Source: Sporosarcina trichiuri
Lineage (GTDB): Bacteria > Bacillota > Bacilli > Bacillales_A > Planococcaceae
DNA length: 64,000 nt
NCBI RefSeq assembly: GCF_030406775.1
Contig: NZ_CP129119.1
Coordinates: 62,001 to 126,000 of the forward strand
Direction of reading: 5' to 3'
How positions within the stretch are numbered: the stretch's first letter is position 1; every line of letters begins with the position of its first letter. The notes under the pieces are model-generated. The model saw only the letters and a list, made by a program, of their open reading frames with translations, had not been told where the DNA came from and ran no database searches. The position numbers and the translations under genes are program-made. Positions 17,568-25,849 of this stretch are shown one piece after another.

Positions 17568-17799
17568 AAATCGATGACGAAGAGAGTAATTTACGGGTCC
17601 GTGGCAAGCGAGTTAGGGAGAGTGGGAGCCTAATACACGGTACGTAAACGAAACGCACTTCTGAGATGTTTCTTGAACTACAGTAGGGAAGATCGGGGCG
17701 ACACCCCGTTACCAATGGAAAGCGGTCACGTATTGTGGCAACTGGAGTGGTACCACGGGAATCTATGTTCTCGTCTCTTATTGGAGACGGGGGCTTTTT
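17568..17799 (+). promoter_or_regulatory. T-box riboswitch for argS (Arg, specifier CGC)
   Basis: The leader has the T-box landmarks in order. Stem I begins with the GAAGAGAGTAA bulge near 17580. The distal loops are AAGCGAG and GGGAGAGTGGGAGC (17607-17626). AAACGCACTT at 17651-17660 holds the candidate specifier codon CGC (Arg) followed by A. The T-box sequence AACTGGAGTGGTACCACGGG lies at 17740-17759. A terminator hairpin CGTCTC/GAGACG follows at 17772-17789 with GGGGCTTTTTT. Uncharged tRNA-Arg would pair with the specifier and with TGGTACC and favour the antiterminator. The identity of the downstream gene agrees with the specifier. Confidence 0.9.
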
Positions 17800-17815
17800 T
17801 ATATGGAGGGAAAAA

Positions 17816-19495
17816 ATGGATAAAAACCGAATGATTGCAGAGCTGCTTGCCGAAGCGCTGGATCACATAGTCTCGCGTTCTCAGTTTGAACAGCTGTTGG
17901 AAAAACCGAAAGATCCGAAATTGGGGGACATCGCATTCCCTTGCTACCGCCTTGAGAAGGAACAAAGGAAAGCTCCGCATCTGATTGCCGCCGACTTAGC
18001 AGGCCGGCTACACCACGATCTGATACTAAATGTTACCGCAGTCGGTCCGTATGTGAACATTTCCTTAGACCGCCAGATCGTGATGGACCAGGTTCTGCAG
18101 GAAATACTGGCTGCCAAGGAACAGTACGGCTCGCATGGAGCGATGCGGGGGAACGTGCTCATTGATTATTCATCCCCTAATATTGCGAAGCCCTTTTCCA
18201 TGGGTCATCTGCGGTCCACGGTAATTGGAAACGCACTGGCGAACATCGCGGAAAAGAACGGGTTTACGCCGATCCGGATCAATCATCTAGGGGATTGGGG
18301 CACACAGTTCGGTAAATTGATTGTGGCGTACAGACGCTGGGGAGACCAGGCAGCTATTGCAGAGTCCCCGATCCGGGAATTACTGAACATCTACGTGAAG
18401 TTCCACGAAGCTGCCGAAACGGACGACTCGTTGAATGAGGAGGCGCGTGTGGCTTTCAAGTCGCTGGAAGACGGCGATCCGGAGGCTTACGCACTGTGGG
18501 AGTGGTTCCGGGAAGAGTCGCTGAAGGAATTCGAAGCGATTTATGAGCTGCTGGGAATCCGATTCGACTCGTATGCAGGGGAAGCGTTCTATAACGACAA
18601 GATGGAAACGGTCGTCCAGGAGCTGAAGGAGAAATCGCTGTTGACCCGATCCGACGGCGCGCATGTCGTGGAACTTGAAGACCTGCCGCCCTGTCTGATT
18701 ACGAAAAAGGACGGGGCCACGCTGTACGCGACCCGCGATCTCGCGGCCGCCATCTATCGTCAACAAACATACATTCCCGAAAAAGTGCTGTATGTAGTGG
18801 GTAATGAGCAATCTCTGCACTTCAAACAACTTTTCACGGTGCTTGGTAAAATGGGTTTTGGGTGGTCAAAGAATTTGACGCATGTGCCATTCGGGATGAT
18901 CCTGCAGGACGGCCAGAAGATGTCCACGCGCAAGGGGAAAATCGTATTGCTGGCAGATGTGCTGGACGAGGCGATTGGAACAGCCAAGCGGAATATCGAA
19001 GAAAAAAACCCGGCCCTTCTGCAGAAAGACAAGGTAGCCGTCCAAGTGGGCGTCGGAGCTGTCCTGTTCAACGACTTGAAAACCTACCGCTTACATGATA
19101 TCGATTTCTCAATAGAGCAAATGATGAACTTCGAGGGGGAAACCGGTCCCTATGTCCAGTATACGATTGCCCGGATCTCTTCGCTGCTGACAAAAGGAGG
19201 GGATGAAGAGGGCACGCCAAGTTTCGATGGTTTAGGGGAATCGGCATGGCCTGTTGTTAAGCTGCTTGGCGAGTATCCGCTCATGATCCAGAAAGCCTTC
19301 GACCAAGCGGACCCGTCCCTGATTGCGAAGTTCAGTCTGAAGCTGTCACGGGAATTCAATAAGTACTACGCTACAACCAGAGTGCTGGAACAAAGTCCGG
19401 GGAGGCAGGACCGGCTGGCGTTCGTTTCGTGTGTGCGAATCGTTCTGAAGGACGCGCTCAAGCTATTGGGCATTTCCTCGCCGGATGAAATGTGA
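17816..19495 (+). CDS. argS: Arginyl-tRNA synthetase
   Basis: ATG 17816 with TGGAGGGAAAAA upstream lies just after the T-box terminator and gives 559 residues. Class I synthetase motifs are present: the HIGH-equivalent GHLRS (130-134) within SPNIAKPFSMGH, and KMSTRKG in the second half. The N-terminal additional domain (about 1-110) recognises the tRNA elbow, and the C-terminal all-helical anticodon-binding domain starts near residue 440. It charges tRNA-Arg in the cytoplasm. Length and order are normal for bacterial ArgS. The tRNA-responsive leader and the isolated position suggest it may be a second, starvation-induced copy, but a main copy elsewhere cannot be seen from here. Confidence 0.95.
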   Translation: MDKNRMIAELLAEALDHIVSRSQFEQLLEKPKDPKLGDIAFPCYRLEKEQRKAPHLIAADLAGRLHHDLILNVTAVGPYVNISLDRQIVMDQVLQEILAAKEQYGSHGAMRGNVLIDYSSPNIAKPFSMGHLRSTVIGNALANIAEKNGFTPIRINHLGDWGTQFGKLIVAYRRWGDQAAIAESPIRELLNIYVKFHEAAETDDSLNEEARVAFKSLEDGDPEAYALWEWFREESLKEFEAIYELLGIRFDSYAGEAFYNDKMETVVQELKEKSLLTRSDGAHVVELEDLPPCLITKKDGATLYATRDLAAAIYRQQTYIPEKVLYVVGNEQSLHFKQLFTVLGKMGFGWSKNLTHVPFGMILQDGQKMSTRKGKIVLLADVLDEAIGTAKRNIEEKNPALLQKDKVAVQVGVGAVLFNDLKTYRLHDIDFSIEQMMNFEGETGPYVQYTIARISSLLTKGGDEEGTPSFDGLGESAWPVVKLLGEYPLMIQKAFDQADPSLIAKFSLKLSREFNKYYATTRVLEQSPGRQDRLAFVSCVRIVLKDALKLLGISSPDEM

Positions 19496-19563
19496 CGGCC
19501 ACCTGCCCGCAGAATTTAGGGAACAGGCGGCCGATAGTAAACGGTCGGATGCAGGAGGGGATT

Positions 19564-20010
19564 GTGATCAGACTTACAACAGGACGCTATGTAGTGACAA
19601 TCGATCGTACGAGCACAAAAAACTATTATGATACGCACCAGTTCATCACGGAGGATTGCGGCTGTTCGTATTGTGCGAATTACAGGTTGGCTTGTGATCA
19701 CTTCCCACAGGAAATCCAGGATCTGTTTGACGTTCTCGGGATTGACCCCCGGAAAGAAGGGGAGGTCTCCGAGGTTGGCGTGAATGCCGATGGCACGCAT
19801 CTCTATGTTGCGTTCTATCATCTGGTCGGGGAGATCTTAGCTGGACCAGGTCCTTATCCAGCTGTGGGCGGTGAACACGATGTTCGGTTCGTGTGTCCGG
19901 ATCGGGTGGAGATGGATTTCAGCGACGAGCTGGACTTGGTCCCGGACAATTTTCCGCAGCCGGCTGTTCAATTTGAGATCCAACTGAATGTGCCGTGGCT
20001 GTTGGACTGA
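19564..20010 (+). CDS. Uncharacterised protein with Cys-rich segment
   Basis: GTG 19564 is chosen because AGGAGGGG ends four bases before it; in-frame upstream starts exist but lack a site. The 148-residue product has TEDCGCSYCANYRLACDHFP near residues 30-49, with four Cys and one His that could form a metal site. The C-terminal half is rich in beta-type segments (VGVNADGTHLYVAFYHLVGE). There is no signal peptide. I do not recognise a family. It lies 68 bp after argS. Confidence 0.65.
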   Translation: MIRLTTGRYVVTIDRTSTKNYYDTHQFITEDCGCSYCANYRLACDHFPQEIQDLFDVLGIDPRKEGEVSEVGVNADGTHLYVAFYHLVGEILAGPGPYPAVGGEHDVRFVCPDRVEMDFSDELDLVPDNFPQPAVQFEIQLNVPWLLD

Positions 20011-20106
20011 CGGTGGCTTCCGGTCGGATGATGAATGCCCCCGTATGCTTGTCTGCTGTATGTGAGTTGAAGAAGTGAGAAACTGATAGAAATGGAGGTA
20101 CTGCAG

Positions 20107-20556
20107 ATGGAAATCCGACAGGCGACAAGAGCGGATGTGCCGGCCATTGTACGGCTGCTGGCCGATGACGAATTAGGAGCACAGCGTGAGCGATACGAAG
20201 ATCCGCTGCCCGCCGAATATCTTGAAGCCTTTGAAGCAATGGATTCTCAGACTGGAAATCAAATGATTGTTGCGGTCGACGGCCAAAAGGTTGTCGGGTG
20301 CCTCCAACTGACTCTCATTCCTGGGTTGGCCCGGCGGGGGATGAAACGGGCGCAGATCGAAGGGGTCCGGGTGGATCGTCAGTATCGGAGTCAAAGGATC
20401 GGTGAACAGCTGTTCCAGGAGGCCATCTCCATAGCGCGAGCGGGACGTTGCAGTCTGGTGCAGCTTACGACAGATAAGCACCGGTCCGATGCCCATCGGT
20501 TTTACGAAAGATTGGGATTCGAAGCAAGCCACGAGGGGATGAAGCTGCACTTGTAA
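20107..20556 (+). CDS. GNAT N-acetyltransferase
   Basis: ATG 20107 lies behind AATGGAGGTACTGCAG; it is preferred to ATG 20092, which overlaps the site. The 149-residue protein has the GNAT pattern: N-terminal MEIRQATRADVPAIVRLLADD, a beta4 segment, the acetyl-CoA motif A region IEGVRVDRQYRSQRIGEQLF (Q/R-x-x-G at RSQRIG), and the end RFYERLGFEASHEGMKLHL. Enzymes of this group acetylate small molecules or protein N-termini; the substrate is unknown. Confidence 0.9.
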   Translation: MEIRQATRADVPAIVRLLADDELGAQRERYEDPLPAEYLEAFEAMDSQTGNQMIVAVDGQKVVGCLQLTLIPGLARRGMKRAQIEGVRVDRQYRSQRIGEQLFQEAISIARAGRCSLVQLTTDKHRSDAHRFYERLGFEASHEGMKLHL

Positions 20557-20658
20557 CGGGCTGCCGGATGTCCATCGGGATGGCTGCCGAACGGGGCATC
20601 TGCGACAATCCGATGGATCGTTGCTGGCACGGGGCACAAAGGAAGGGGAAGTGGGAAA

Positions 20659-21111
20659 ATGGCGGAAAAGCACAGTGTACTGGTCACAAGTGTCTCCATC
20701 ATTCGAGAAGGCAAGGTGTTCCTTGTCCAGGAAGGAAAGCCGGCTGCACACGGTAAATGGAACTTTCCGAGCGGCAGTATCGAATATAACGAAGACATCC
20801 TTACAGCCGCCTGCAGAGAAGCGAAAGAGGAGACTGGCTTGGATGTGAAGCTGCGTAGCAGCACGGGTGTATATAATTTCGTCAGCGATTCAGGCGATCA
20901 GGGGATCCTCTTCCACTTTGTGGGGGAGATGGTCGGAGGTTCTGTACGCCTGTAAGATGGACTGCTTGCCGGGGAATGGATTTCGCTAGGTGACTTATCG
21001 GTCTTTCTGCAGCAGCCTCACCGGGATTCGCAGGTCATGCAGCAGATCGTCGATAATCTGCTGCACCAGCGTGTGTATCCGCTGACGCTGTTCCAGGCGC
21101 AGCTGCTGTGA
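20659..21111 (+). pseudogene. NUDIX hydrolase gene with one in-frame stop
   Basis: From ATG 20659 the frame gives a NUDIX protein with the box GSIEYNEDILTAACREAKEE followed by TGL. It meets TAA at 20953-20955, after 98 codons. The same frame then stays open for 51 more codons to TGA 21109-21111 and translates into a plausible NUDIX C-terminus (LLAGEWISLGDLS, then a final helix). One C-to-T change (CAA to TAA) would explain this. The Nudix box is intact, but the missing tail should destabilise the fold. A sequencing error or read-through is also possible. The upstream site GGAAGGGGAAGTGGGAAA is present. Confidence 0.75.
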
Positions 21112-21189
21112 CGGACGGGTTTTCAAGAACCTTAGACCAAACAATGCATAGAAGATTTTTGAATTTATCTAATTCAAGGAGGGGACCTC

Positions 21190-21546
21190 ATGCAAACAGT
21201 GATTCCCGCTTTCCGCATCACCGATTATGATCGCAGTATGGCATTTTACGTGGACACCTTGGGGTTTGCAGTGGACTGGGAGCATCGCTTTGAACCGCAT
21301 TTCCCGGCATTCCTTCAACTGACGAAGGACGACATGACCCTCTACTTGACCCAACATGCCGGAGACTGCCAGGTGGGCGGGCTGATCCACTTCTTTGTTC
21401 CCAACGTTGACCGTTGGTACAGCGATTTGAAAAACGCGAAGGAACTTTGCATCACGGTGCCTCCGAATGAAGATCTCGAAGGACTTCGGATGATGACCCT
21501 CACCGATCCTGATGGCAACCAGCTGCGTATTTGCACACGTTTATAA
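21190..21546 (+). CDS. Glyoxalase/bleomycin-resistance fold protein
   Basis: This 118-residue protein has the VOC-fold layout: QTVIPAFRITDYDRSMAFYV at the start, FPAFLQLTKDDMTLYLTQHA in the middle, and LTDPDGNQLRIC at the end, where the Asp-Pro-Asp-Gly-Asn turn is typical. Such proteins bind a metal or sequester antibiotics. AAGGAGGGGACCTC precedes the ATG. It is a single domain, so it would work as a dimer. Function beyond the fold is not claimed. Confidence 0.85.
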   Translation: MQTVIPAFRITDYDRSMAFYVDTLGFAVDWEHRFEPHFPAFLQLTKDDMTLYLTQHAGDCQVGGLIHFFVPNVDRWYSDLKNAKELCITVPPNEDLEGLRMMTLTDPDGNQLRICTRL

Positions 21547-21682
21547 TTTGAGATACATTTGCGTGATCTGTATGTATCGTGGGCGGTTCGGCATTGATAG
21601 GATGAATCTGAAATATGGAAGAATCTATGATGGAGCTGCCGGCACCTGATGATCCGGCATGCGGAAAGTGGGAGGATAATTG

Positions 21683-22153
21683 ATGAAGCCGACGATGAAT
21701 CGGAACGAGCTGTTGGACAACGAGAGTATTTGGAATGCGGTCGTTTCCGTCCTGAGCGGGGCAGACCTGCCGGAAGATGATCCGGTACTGCGCGAAGCCT
21801 TCTTGCTGTACCACTATTATTCGGAGATGGAGGGCGGCGGCCATGAAGGATTGCTGACGTGGTTCGGTGATGAGATCTCGGAGATGGGGATCGGCAGCTA
21901 TGTACAGCAGCTCGCGGACGCTCTTGCAATAATAGGGGCGGAGGAGTATGCCGTGATCGAAAAGACATACGGACCGGAATTGTGGCGGCTGTTCATCTCC
22001 CTAGAGGGGAATGACAGAGCAGAAGAAGAGTTTTACGAGGTTGCGGAGCAGGCGGATGGTGCGTACCATGCGCTCGAGGCGAAGCTGGAACAGCGGCTGG
22101 AGACGTATTTTACTCAAATCCATACAGCTGTCATTGACGTGACGGAACCATGA
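21683..22153 (+). CDS. Uncharacterised acidic protein (possibly DUF4375/DMP19-like)
   Basis: ATG 21683 lies eight bases after GGGAGGAT and gives 156 residues, very acidic and mostly helical, without signal or membrane segment. The stretch YYSEMEGGGHEGLLTWFGDE resembles the central part of DUF4375 (DMP19-like) proteins, where a Gly-rich segment is followed by an aromatic helix. This is a weak match from memory. Its surroundings are a run of small accessory genes. Confidence 0.55.
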   Translation: MKPTMNRNELLDNESIWNAVVSVLSGADLPEDDPVLREAFLLYHYYSEMEGGGHEGLLTWFGDEISEMGIGSYVQQLADALAIIGAEEYAVIEKTYGPELWRLFISLEGNDRAEEEFYEVAEQADGAYHALEAKLEQRLETYFTQIHTAVIDVTEP

Positions 22154-22271
22154 TAGGGTTCGGCTGTTGAGTGCCGTGAATCTCTCACCTGGTAGGTTAA
22201 ACGCTGGGAAGGATTTAAGGATTACGTAATTGCGGACCGAACAAACGATGATATCCAATCCTTTTGTCAAC

Positions 22272-22308
22272 AATTTGAGGCTTATTCTATACGAATAAGC
22301 CTCAAGAA
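22272..22308 (-). terminator. Terminator of the secreted protein gene
   Basis: A perfect 13-bp stem, TTGAGGCTTATTC with GAATAAGCCTCAA, around a 5-nt loop. It lies 36 bp beyond the minus-strand stop at 22344; the T tract is poor. Confidence 0.7.
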
Positions 22309-22343
22309 TTGATATGCAGTTTTGTTTGTTGGCAGAATCCAAC

Positions 22344-23075
22344 TTATTTTCCCATGTCATGAAGAGCAATCACATCAATTACTCCTGTTCCAAAATCAAG
22401 ACGAGATCCATAAGTAGTATTATGATCTTGATTTACAATAGCAACATTATAGCTCATCGCCTTCTTCACTTCATCATACCATCCATTTTCTTTGATCTCG
22501 TCTTCGAAGTACTTGGCATACGCAATGTATTTGATCGCTGCATCATAATATTCGTTTTCTTCTTCTGGTCCAATAACAGATTCATCATATCCACTAGGGT
22601 TTTTCCAAGGATCGATCAATGGATATATATCTTCCATTACATCAATGAAGCGGTCATATTCAGCATTCTCTTTTGTGATGACGTTGCTCTCTTGAATCTT
22701 GAACAGATCTCCTCGAATCTTATCGTACGCTTCTTGATCGTTCCGATGAATTTCATCAGATAATGTTGATACGTGAGAAGATCGCTCTGCATTTATAGTG
22801 TCATCATCCATATTCATTGAAGAGATAAATACAGAATCATCATCTTTAGTTTCTTCTGTTTTCTCATGATCCGGGAAGATTACATTTCCATTCATGTCAT
22901 AGCCATACTCTCTCCCCTGATCATCAACAAGATAGTTAATGACTCCTTCAGGATTTGGATATTTAATTGATTCGCTTGCACTTGCATTCAAATCAAGCTT
23001 TTCCAATCCAGTGTAGCTTGTCAACAGAGTTCCTCCGATTACCACCGATCCAAATACCATGGCTGCCTTTTTCAT
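22344..23075 (-). CDS. Secreted protein of unknown function
   Basis: The 243-residue protein begins with a signal-like segment (KKAAMVFGSVVIGGTLLTSY), and GGAGGAATTAAA lies upstream. After the signal come an Asp/Glu-rich stretch (NVIFPDHEKTEETKDDD) and a helical domain with IDPWKNPSGYDESVIGPEEE. The C-terminus holds a small beta part (YGSRLDFGTGVIDVIALHDM). No family is recognised. Codon use is more AT-rich than the neighbouring genes, which suggests recent acquisition. It diverges from the ECF sigma gene, and the palindromic repeat copy B lies between them. Confidence 0.65.
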   Translation of the reverse strand: MKKAAMVFGSVVIGGTLLTSYTGLEKLDLNASASESIKYPNPEGVINYLVDDQGREYGYDMNGNVIFPDHEKTEETKDDDSVFISSMNMDDDTINAERSSHVSTLSDEIHRNDQEAYDKIRGDLFKIQESNVITKENAEYDRFIDVMEDIYPLIDPWKNPSGYDESVIGPEEENEYYDAAIKYIAYAKYFEDEIKENGWYDEVKKAMSYNVAIVNQDHNTTYGSRLDFGTGVIDVIALHDMGK

Positions 23076-23237
23076 TTTAATTCCTCCAATTCTCTCTCTT
23101 TTTCAACTTTACCAATTAACTTCCTGTTTTGCAATTCATACTTTAATACTTACCCGCTAAAGAACACGCCTTTGTAATAAACAAAATTGCACACCCCTTC
23201 ACCCAAGACATATGAATATTTCAGGTGTCGAAAACAA

Positions 23238-23300
23238 CGCACCTGCGCCAAACAAACGTGAATGTTTAAACAAACACGTTTGTTTCCAGCCCAAGTGTTT
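23238..23300. repeat. Palindromic dispersed repeat, copy B
   Basis: GCACCTGCGCCAAACAAACGTG, AATGTTTAAACA, then CACGTTTGTTT and the outer arm CCAGCCCAAGTGTTTTTTG. The inner stem AAACAAACGTG/CACGTTTGTTT is perfect. Confidence 0.8.
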
Positions 23301-23316
23301 TTTGTTTCGATAAAAA

Positions 23317-23343
23317 TGAAACTCCTAGCCATCTGCCACCGTC
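23317..23343 (+). promoter_or_regulatory. ECF-type promoter of the sigma factor gene
   Basis: TGAAAC at 23317-23322 and CGTC at 23340-23343 are 17 bases apart, with AAAA upstream of the -35 element. This is the form recognised by Bacillus ECF sigma factors, and it lies 60 bp before the GTG start of one. Confidence 0.6.
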
Positions 23344-23403
23344 TTAGGGGTGCTGAAAAAGAAGTACTCATACAAAGAAAACGGCGAAAGGGGGAGACGT
23401 GTG

Positions 23404-23955
23404 GTGACGGAACGGGAAAATACCGCTTTTTCAAATACCGTTCAAGACCAATGGCTGGCAGATCTGATGGACGAATATGGAGACCGCTTGACGAAGCTGG
23501 CCTACAGTTACCTCCGCGACTGGGGAAAGGCGCAGGAGATTGTCCAGGATGTCTTTTTGACTTGTTACGAGAAGTACGATACATACGAAGAAATTCTATC
23601 CTATAAAGCATGGGTATACCGGATCACCATAAACCGCTGCAAAGATGCGCTGAGGAGTGCCTGGGCGAGAAGGGTAGTGGTCAACAGCGGCTTGTTTCAA
23701 TTTTTCAGATCAACCGAGCCATCGCCGGAAACGTTCTCGCTGCAAAAAGATGCGGACATTCAACTGGCCGAAAAGGTCATGGAGCTCCCGGTGAAATACA
23801 GGGAAATCATCCATTTGCATTATTATGAAGAGCTGTCCGTCCAGGAGATTGCACAGTTGCTGAACATGAACAGGAATACCGTCAAAACGCGTTTGAAAAG
23901 AGGACGCAGCCTGATGGAAGGGTCGATGGAAAGGGGTGAGTGGAATGAAGGATAG
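23404..23955 (+). CDS. ECF-type RNA polymerase sigma factor
   Basis: GTG 23404 is seven bases after AAAGGGGGAG (GTG 23401 is the alternative) and gives 183 residues. Region 2 (about 15-85) has YGDRLTKLAYSYLRDWGKAQEIVQDVF and KAWVYRITINRCKDALR. Region 4 (about 118-172) has LPVKYREIIHLHYYEELSVQEIAQLLNMNRNTVKTRLKRGR in family form, with the helix-turn-helix at its end. It should direct transcription of an envelope or stress regulon. The next gene overlaps it by 11 bases and encodes a single-pass membrane protein, the usual anti-sigma partner. A matching promoter upstream suggests it transcribes itself. Confidence 0.93.
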   Translation: MTERENTAFSNTVQDQWLADLMDEYGDRLTKLAYSYLRDWGKAQEIVQDVFLTCYEKYDTYEEILSYKAWVYRITINRCKDALRSAWARRVVVNSGLFQFFRSTEPSPETFSLQKDADIQLAEKVMELPVKYREIIHLHYYEELSVQEIAQLLNMNRNTVKTRLKRGRSLMEGSMERGEWNEG

Positions 23956-24766
23956 ATTGTCAGGTTACCGCGATGCCATGGACAGAAGTGTGTTCAAAGA
24001 GGGAAAGTTCACGACGCGTCATAAACAGGAAGTATTCGTTAAGATCAAACAAAGAACAAGAAAAAGAAACGACTGGTTTCCGCGGATGATGAGTTTGTCC
24101 TTTGTGATTGTATTCCTGCTGATCGGCGTATATTTTATAACAGACATGATTTCAACTCCGGCCGATCAAGCGGAATCCCCTCCACAGGCGGAACCGGCAG
24201 TCACTGAAAATGGAACTGCTCCGCTGCCAATAGACGGAGAGGGCGTAAACAAGGATGAGGAACGTCCGGCTCCCTATGAGGAATGGCTCCAGGAATATCC
24301 TTACAAAGAGATCAAAAAGCATTTCGAGAACTACGAACTTCCGCAAGAAGGTCGGGTGGCGGACAGCCAATTCATTAATGGAATCACCTACGAAAATGGC
24401 TATACGTTCGACAGCAGAACGAAAGCCATGATGGCTCGGGAACATTCAGAAACAGGTCCGGCTGCACCGACCGAGGGGCAGAAGACAGGTGTCATCATGG
24501 GCCTCCTTAGCGACGCCGCTGCCATGGAGGAACCGGGGGACCGCACTAGTTCAAATGCATCCAGCCAAGTGGATCTACCGCTCTCCAGATTGAAGGAAAT
24601 AAGAGAGCTGAACGACTTTGAACCCCTGGAAGCGTGGCTTGCGGAAACCGAAGAGATCCTTAACAAAGTTGATACCAGCGAGTCATGGGAAGGAAATAAA
24701 AGGTATTATTCGGAGGCATATCAAAGACTCCAGGAAATGAAGTCATTGATAGAAGGAAAAGAATAG
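23945..24766 (+). CDS. Putative membrane anti-sigma factor
   Basis: ATG 23945 follows AAGGGGTGAGTGGA. Residues 1-38 are cytoplasmic and basic and are expected to hold the sigma factor. One membrane helix lies at about 42-63 (MSLSFVIVFLLIGVYFI), and the remaining 210 residues are an external, Glu/Pro-rich domain (FENYELPQEGRVADSQFING and a later helical part). No zinc anti-sigma motif (HxxxCxxC) is seen, so it belongs to the non-zinc type, like YhdL-like anti-sigma factors. The assignment rests on overlap with the sigma gene and topology, not on a named domain. Confidence 0.7.
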   Translation: MKDRLSGYRDAMDRSVFKEGKFTTRHKQEVFVKIKQRTRKRNDWFPRMMSLSFVIVFLLIGVYFITDMISTPADQAESPPQAEPAVTENGTAPLPIDGEGVNKDEERPAPYEEWLQEYPYKEIKKHFENYELPQEGRVADSQFINGITYENGYTFDSRTKAMMAREHSETGPAAPTEGQKTGVIMGLLSDAAAMEEPGDRTSSNASSQVDLPLSRLKEIRELNDFEPLEAWLAETEEILNKVDTSESWEGNKRYYSEAYQRLQEMKSLIEGKE

Positions 24767-25109
24767 AGACTTGCACACCCGATAGTGTTGCAAATTTTCA
24801 CGATGGAAACTTGAACTGCTAGCGCAGTGAACAAAAGAGAGCGCTTGAATAAACATTTTGTGCACAGGTGTGCTTTTCGAGTCCTTACGATTTCCTTACG
24901 ATTCCCTTAAAGGTTTTTAAAACCTCCTAAGAATAGCGTGCCTGTGCAGCAAACAAACGTGAATGTTTAAACAATCACGTTTGTTTGGTGCACAGGTGCG
25001 TTTTTTGAACAAATACGATTGTTTCTTGCGCTGGTGCACTTTTTACATATTTCCATGTACTGCGATATACTAAAGCTAACGCAAAATCGGGAGACAGGGG
25101 GCGGCGGGA
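24767..25109. other. Intergenic stretch with repeat fragments
   Basis: No gene is seen in these 343 bases. The stretch holds a half-copy of the palindromic repeat (TTTTGTGCACAGGTGTGCTTTT, around 24856-24879), the full copy C at 24936-25000 and a further right-half copy (GATTGTTTCTTGCGCTGGTGCACTTTTT, about 25017-25044). A short direct repeat CCTTACGATTTCCTTACGAT lies near 24886-24905. Confidence 0.7.
24936..25000. repeat. Palindromic dispersed repeat, copy C (best formed)
   Basis: GTGCCTGTGCAGCAAACAAACGTG, a spacer AATGTTTAAACAAT, then CACGTTTGTTTGGTGCACAGGTGC. The outer and inner arms are near-perfect inverted repeats, and GTTTTTTG follows, so it could also end transcription. Confidence 0.85.
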
Positions 25110-25835
25110 TTGTTTGAAATCATCGATGAAAAGAAAGCCCGGTTGGATGCTGCCAGGCCACTGCCTGCCTACACATTAAAAAGCTTGAAAGAGAAATTGT
25201 TCCTAGAGTGGACATATAATTCCAATGCCATTGAAGGGAATACGCTGACCATCAACGAGACAAAAGTGGTGCTGGAAGGAATTACGGTGGGAGGCAAGAC
25301 GTTACGGGAGCATCTGGAAGTTATCAACCATCGGGATGCAATCCAATATGTCGAGGAAATTGTCCGAAACGAAGAACCGCTTTCCGAATGGCAGATCAAA
25401 AACCTGCATCGGCTCGTTCTGAAAGGGATTCATGAGGAACATGCCGGTGTCTATCGGAAAGAACAGGTTTTCATCTCAGGGGCGAACCATCGACCGCCTG
25501 CCCATTTTCTGATCCAAGAGGAAATGGAGCAGCTGTTGAGGTGGTATGAAACGGAAGGGACCCACCTCCATCCTGTTGAGCGCGGAGCTATGCTGCATGC
25601 CCTATTTGTCGGGATCCACCCGTTCATTGATGGGAACGGACGCACGTCCAGACTGTTGCTGAACCTGGAGATCATGAAAGAAGGATTTCCAGCGGTGGTC
25701 ATCAAAGTCAGCAATCGGCTGGCTTATTACGAGGCGCTTGATAAAGCCCATACTACAGGGAATTATGATGATTTCATTGCCTTGGTGGCACGGGAAGTGG
25801 AAGACTCACTCGATTTGTATTTGAGTGTTCTGTAG
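25110..25835 (+). CDS. Class II Fic protein (AMP-transferase-like)
   Basis: The 241-residue protein starts at TTG 25110; the ribosome site (CAGGGGGCGG) is modest. Near the N-terminus is the inhibitory motif SNAIEGN (38-44), the hallmark of class II Fic proteins, where the Glu blocks the ATP site until released. The catalytic loop is HPFIDGNGRTSR (170-181). Such enzymes transfer AMP, or other phosphate-linked groups, to protein targets and are regulated by auto-modification. Length is close to the minimal class II type, with no added DNA-binding domain. It is not linked to the Doc gene 10 kb upstream. Confidence 0.9.
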   Translation: MFEIIDEKKARLDAARPLPAYTLKSLKEKLFLEWTYNSNAIEGNTLTINETKVVLEGITVGGKTLREHLEVINHRDAIQYVEEIVRNEEPLSEWQIKNLHRLVLKGIHEEHAGVYRKEQVFISGANHRPPAHFLIQEEMEQLLRWYETEGTHLHPVERGAMLHALFVGIHPFIDGNGRTSRLLLNLEIMKEGFPAVVIKVSNRLAYYEALDKAHTTGNYDDFIALVAREVEDSLDLYLSVL

Positions 25836-25849
25836 AGGGAGAGCTATAG

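Noticed and set aside
24936..25044. CRISPR array suggested by repeated segments near the Fic gene
   Set aside because: The repeats are palindromic, few and irregularly spaced, without unique spacers of equal length or cas genes.
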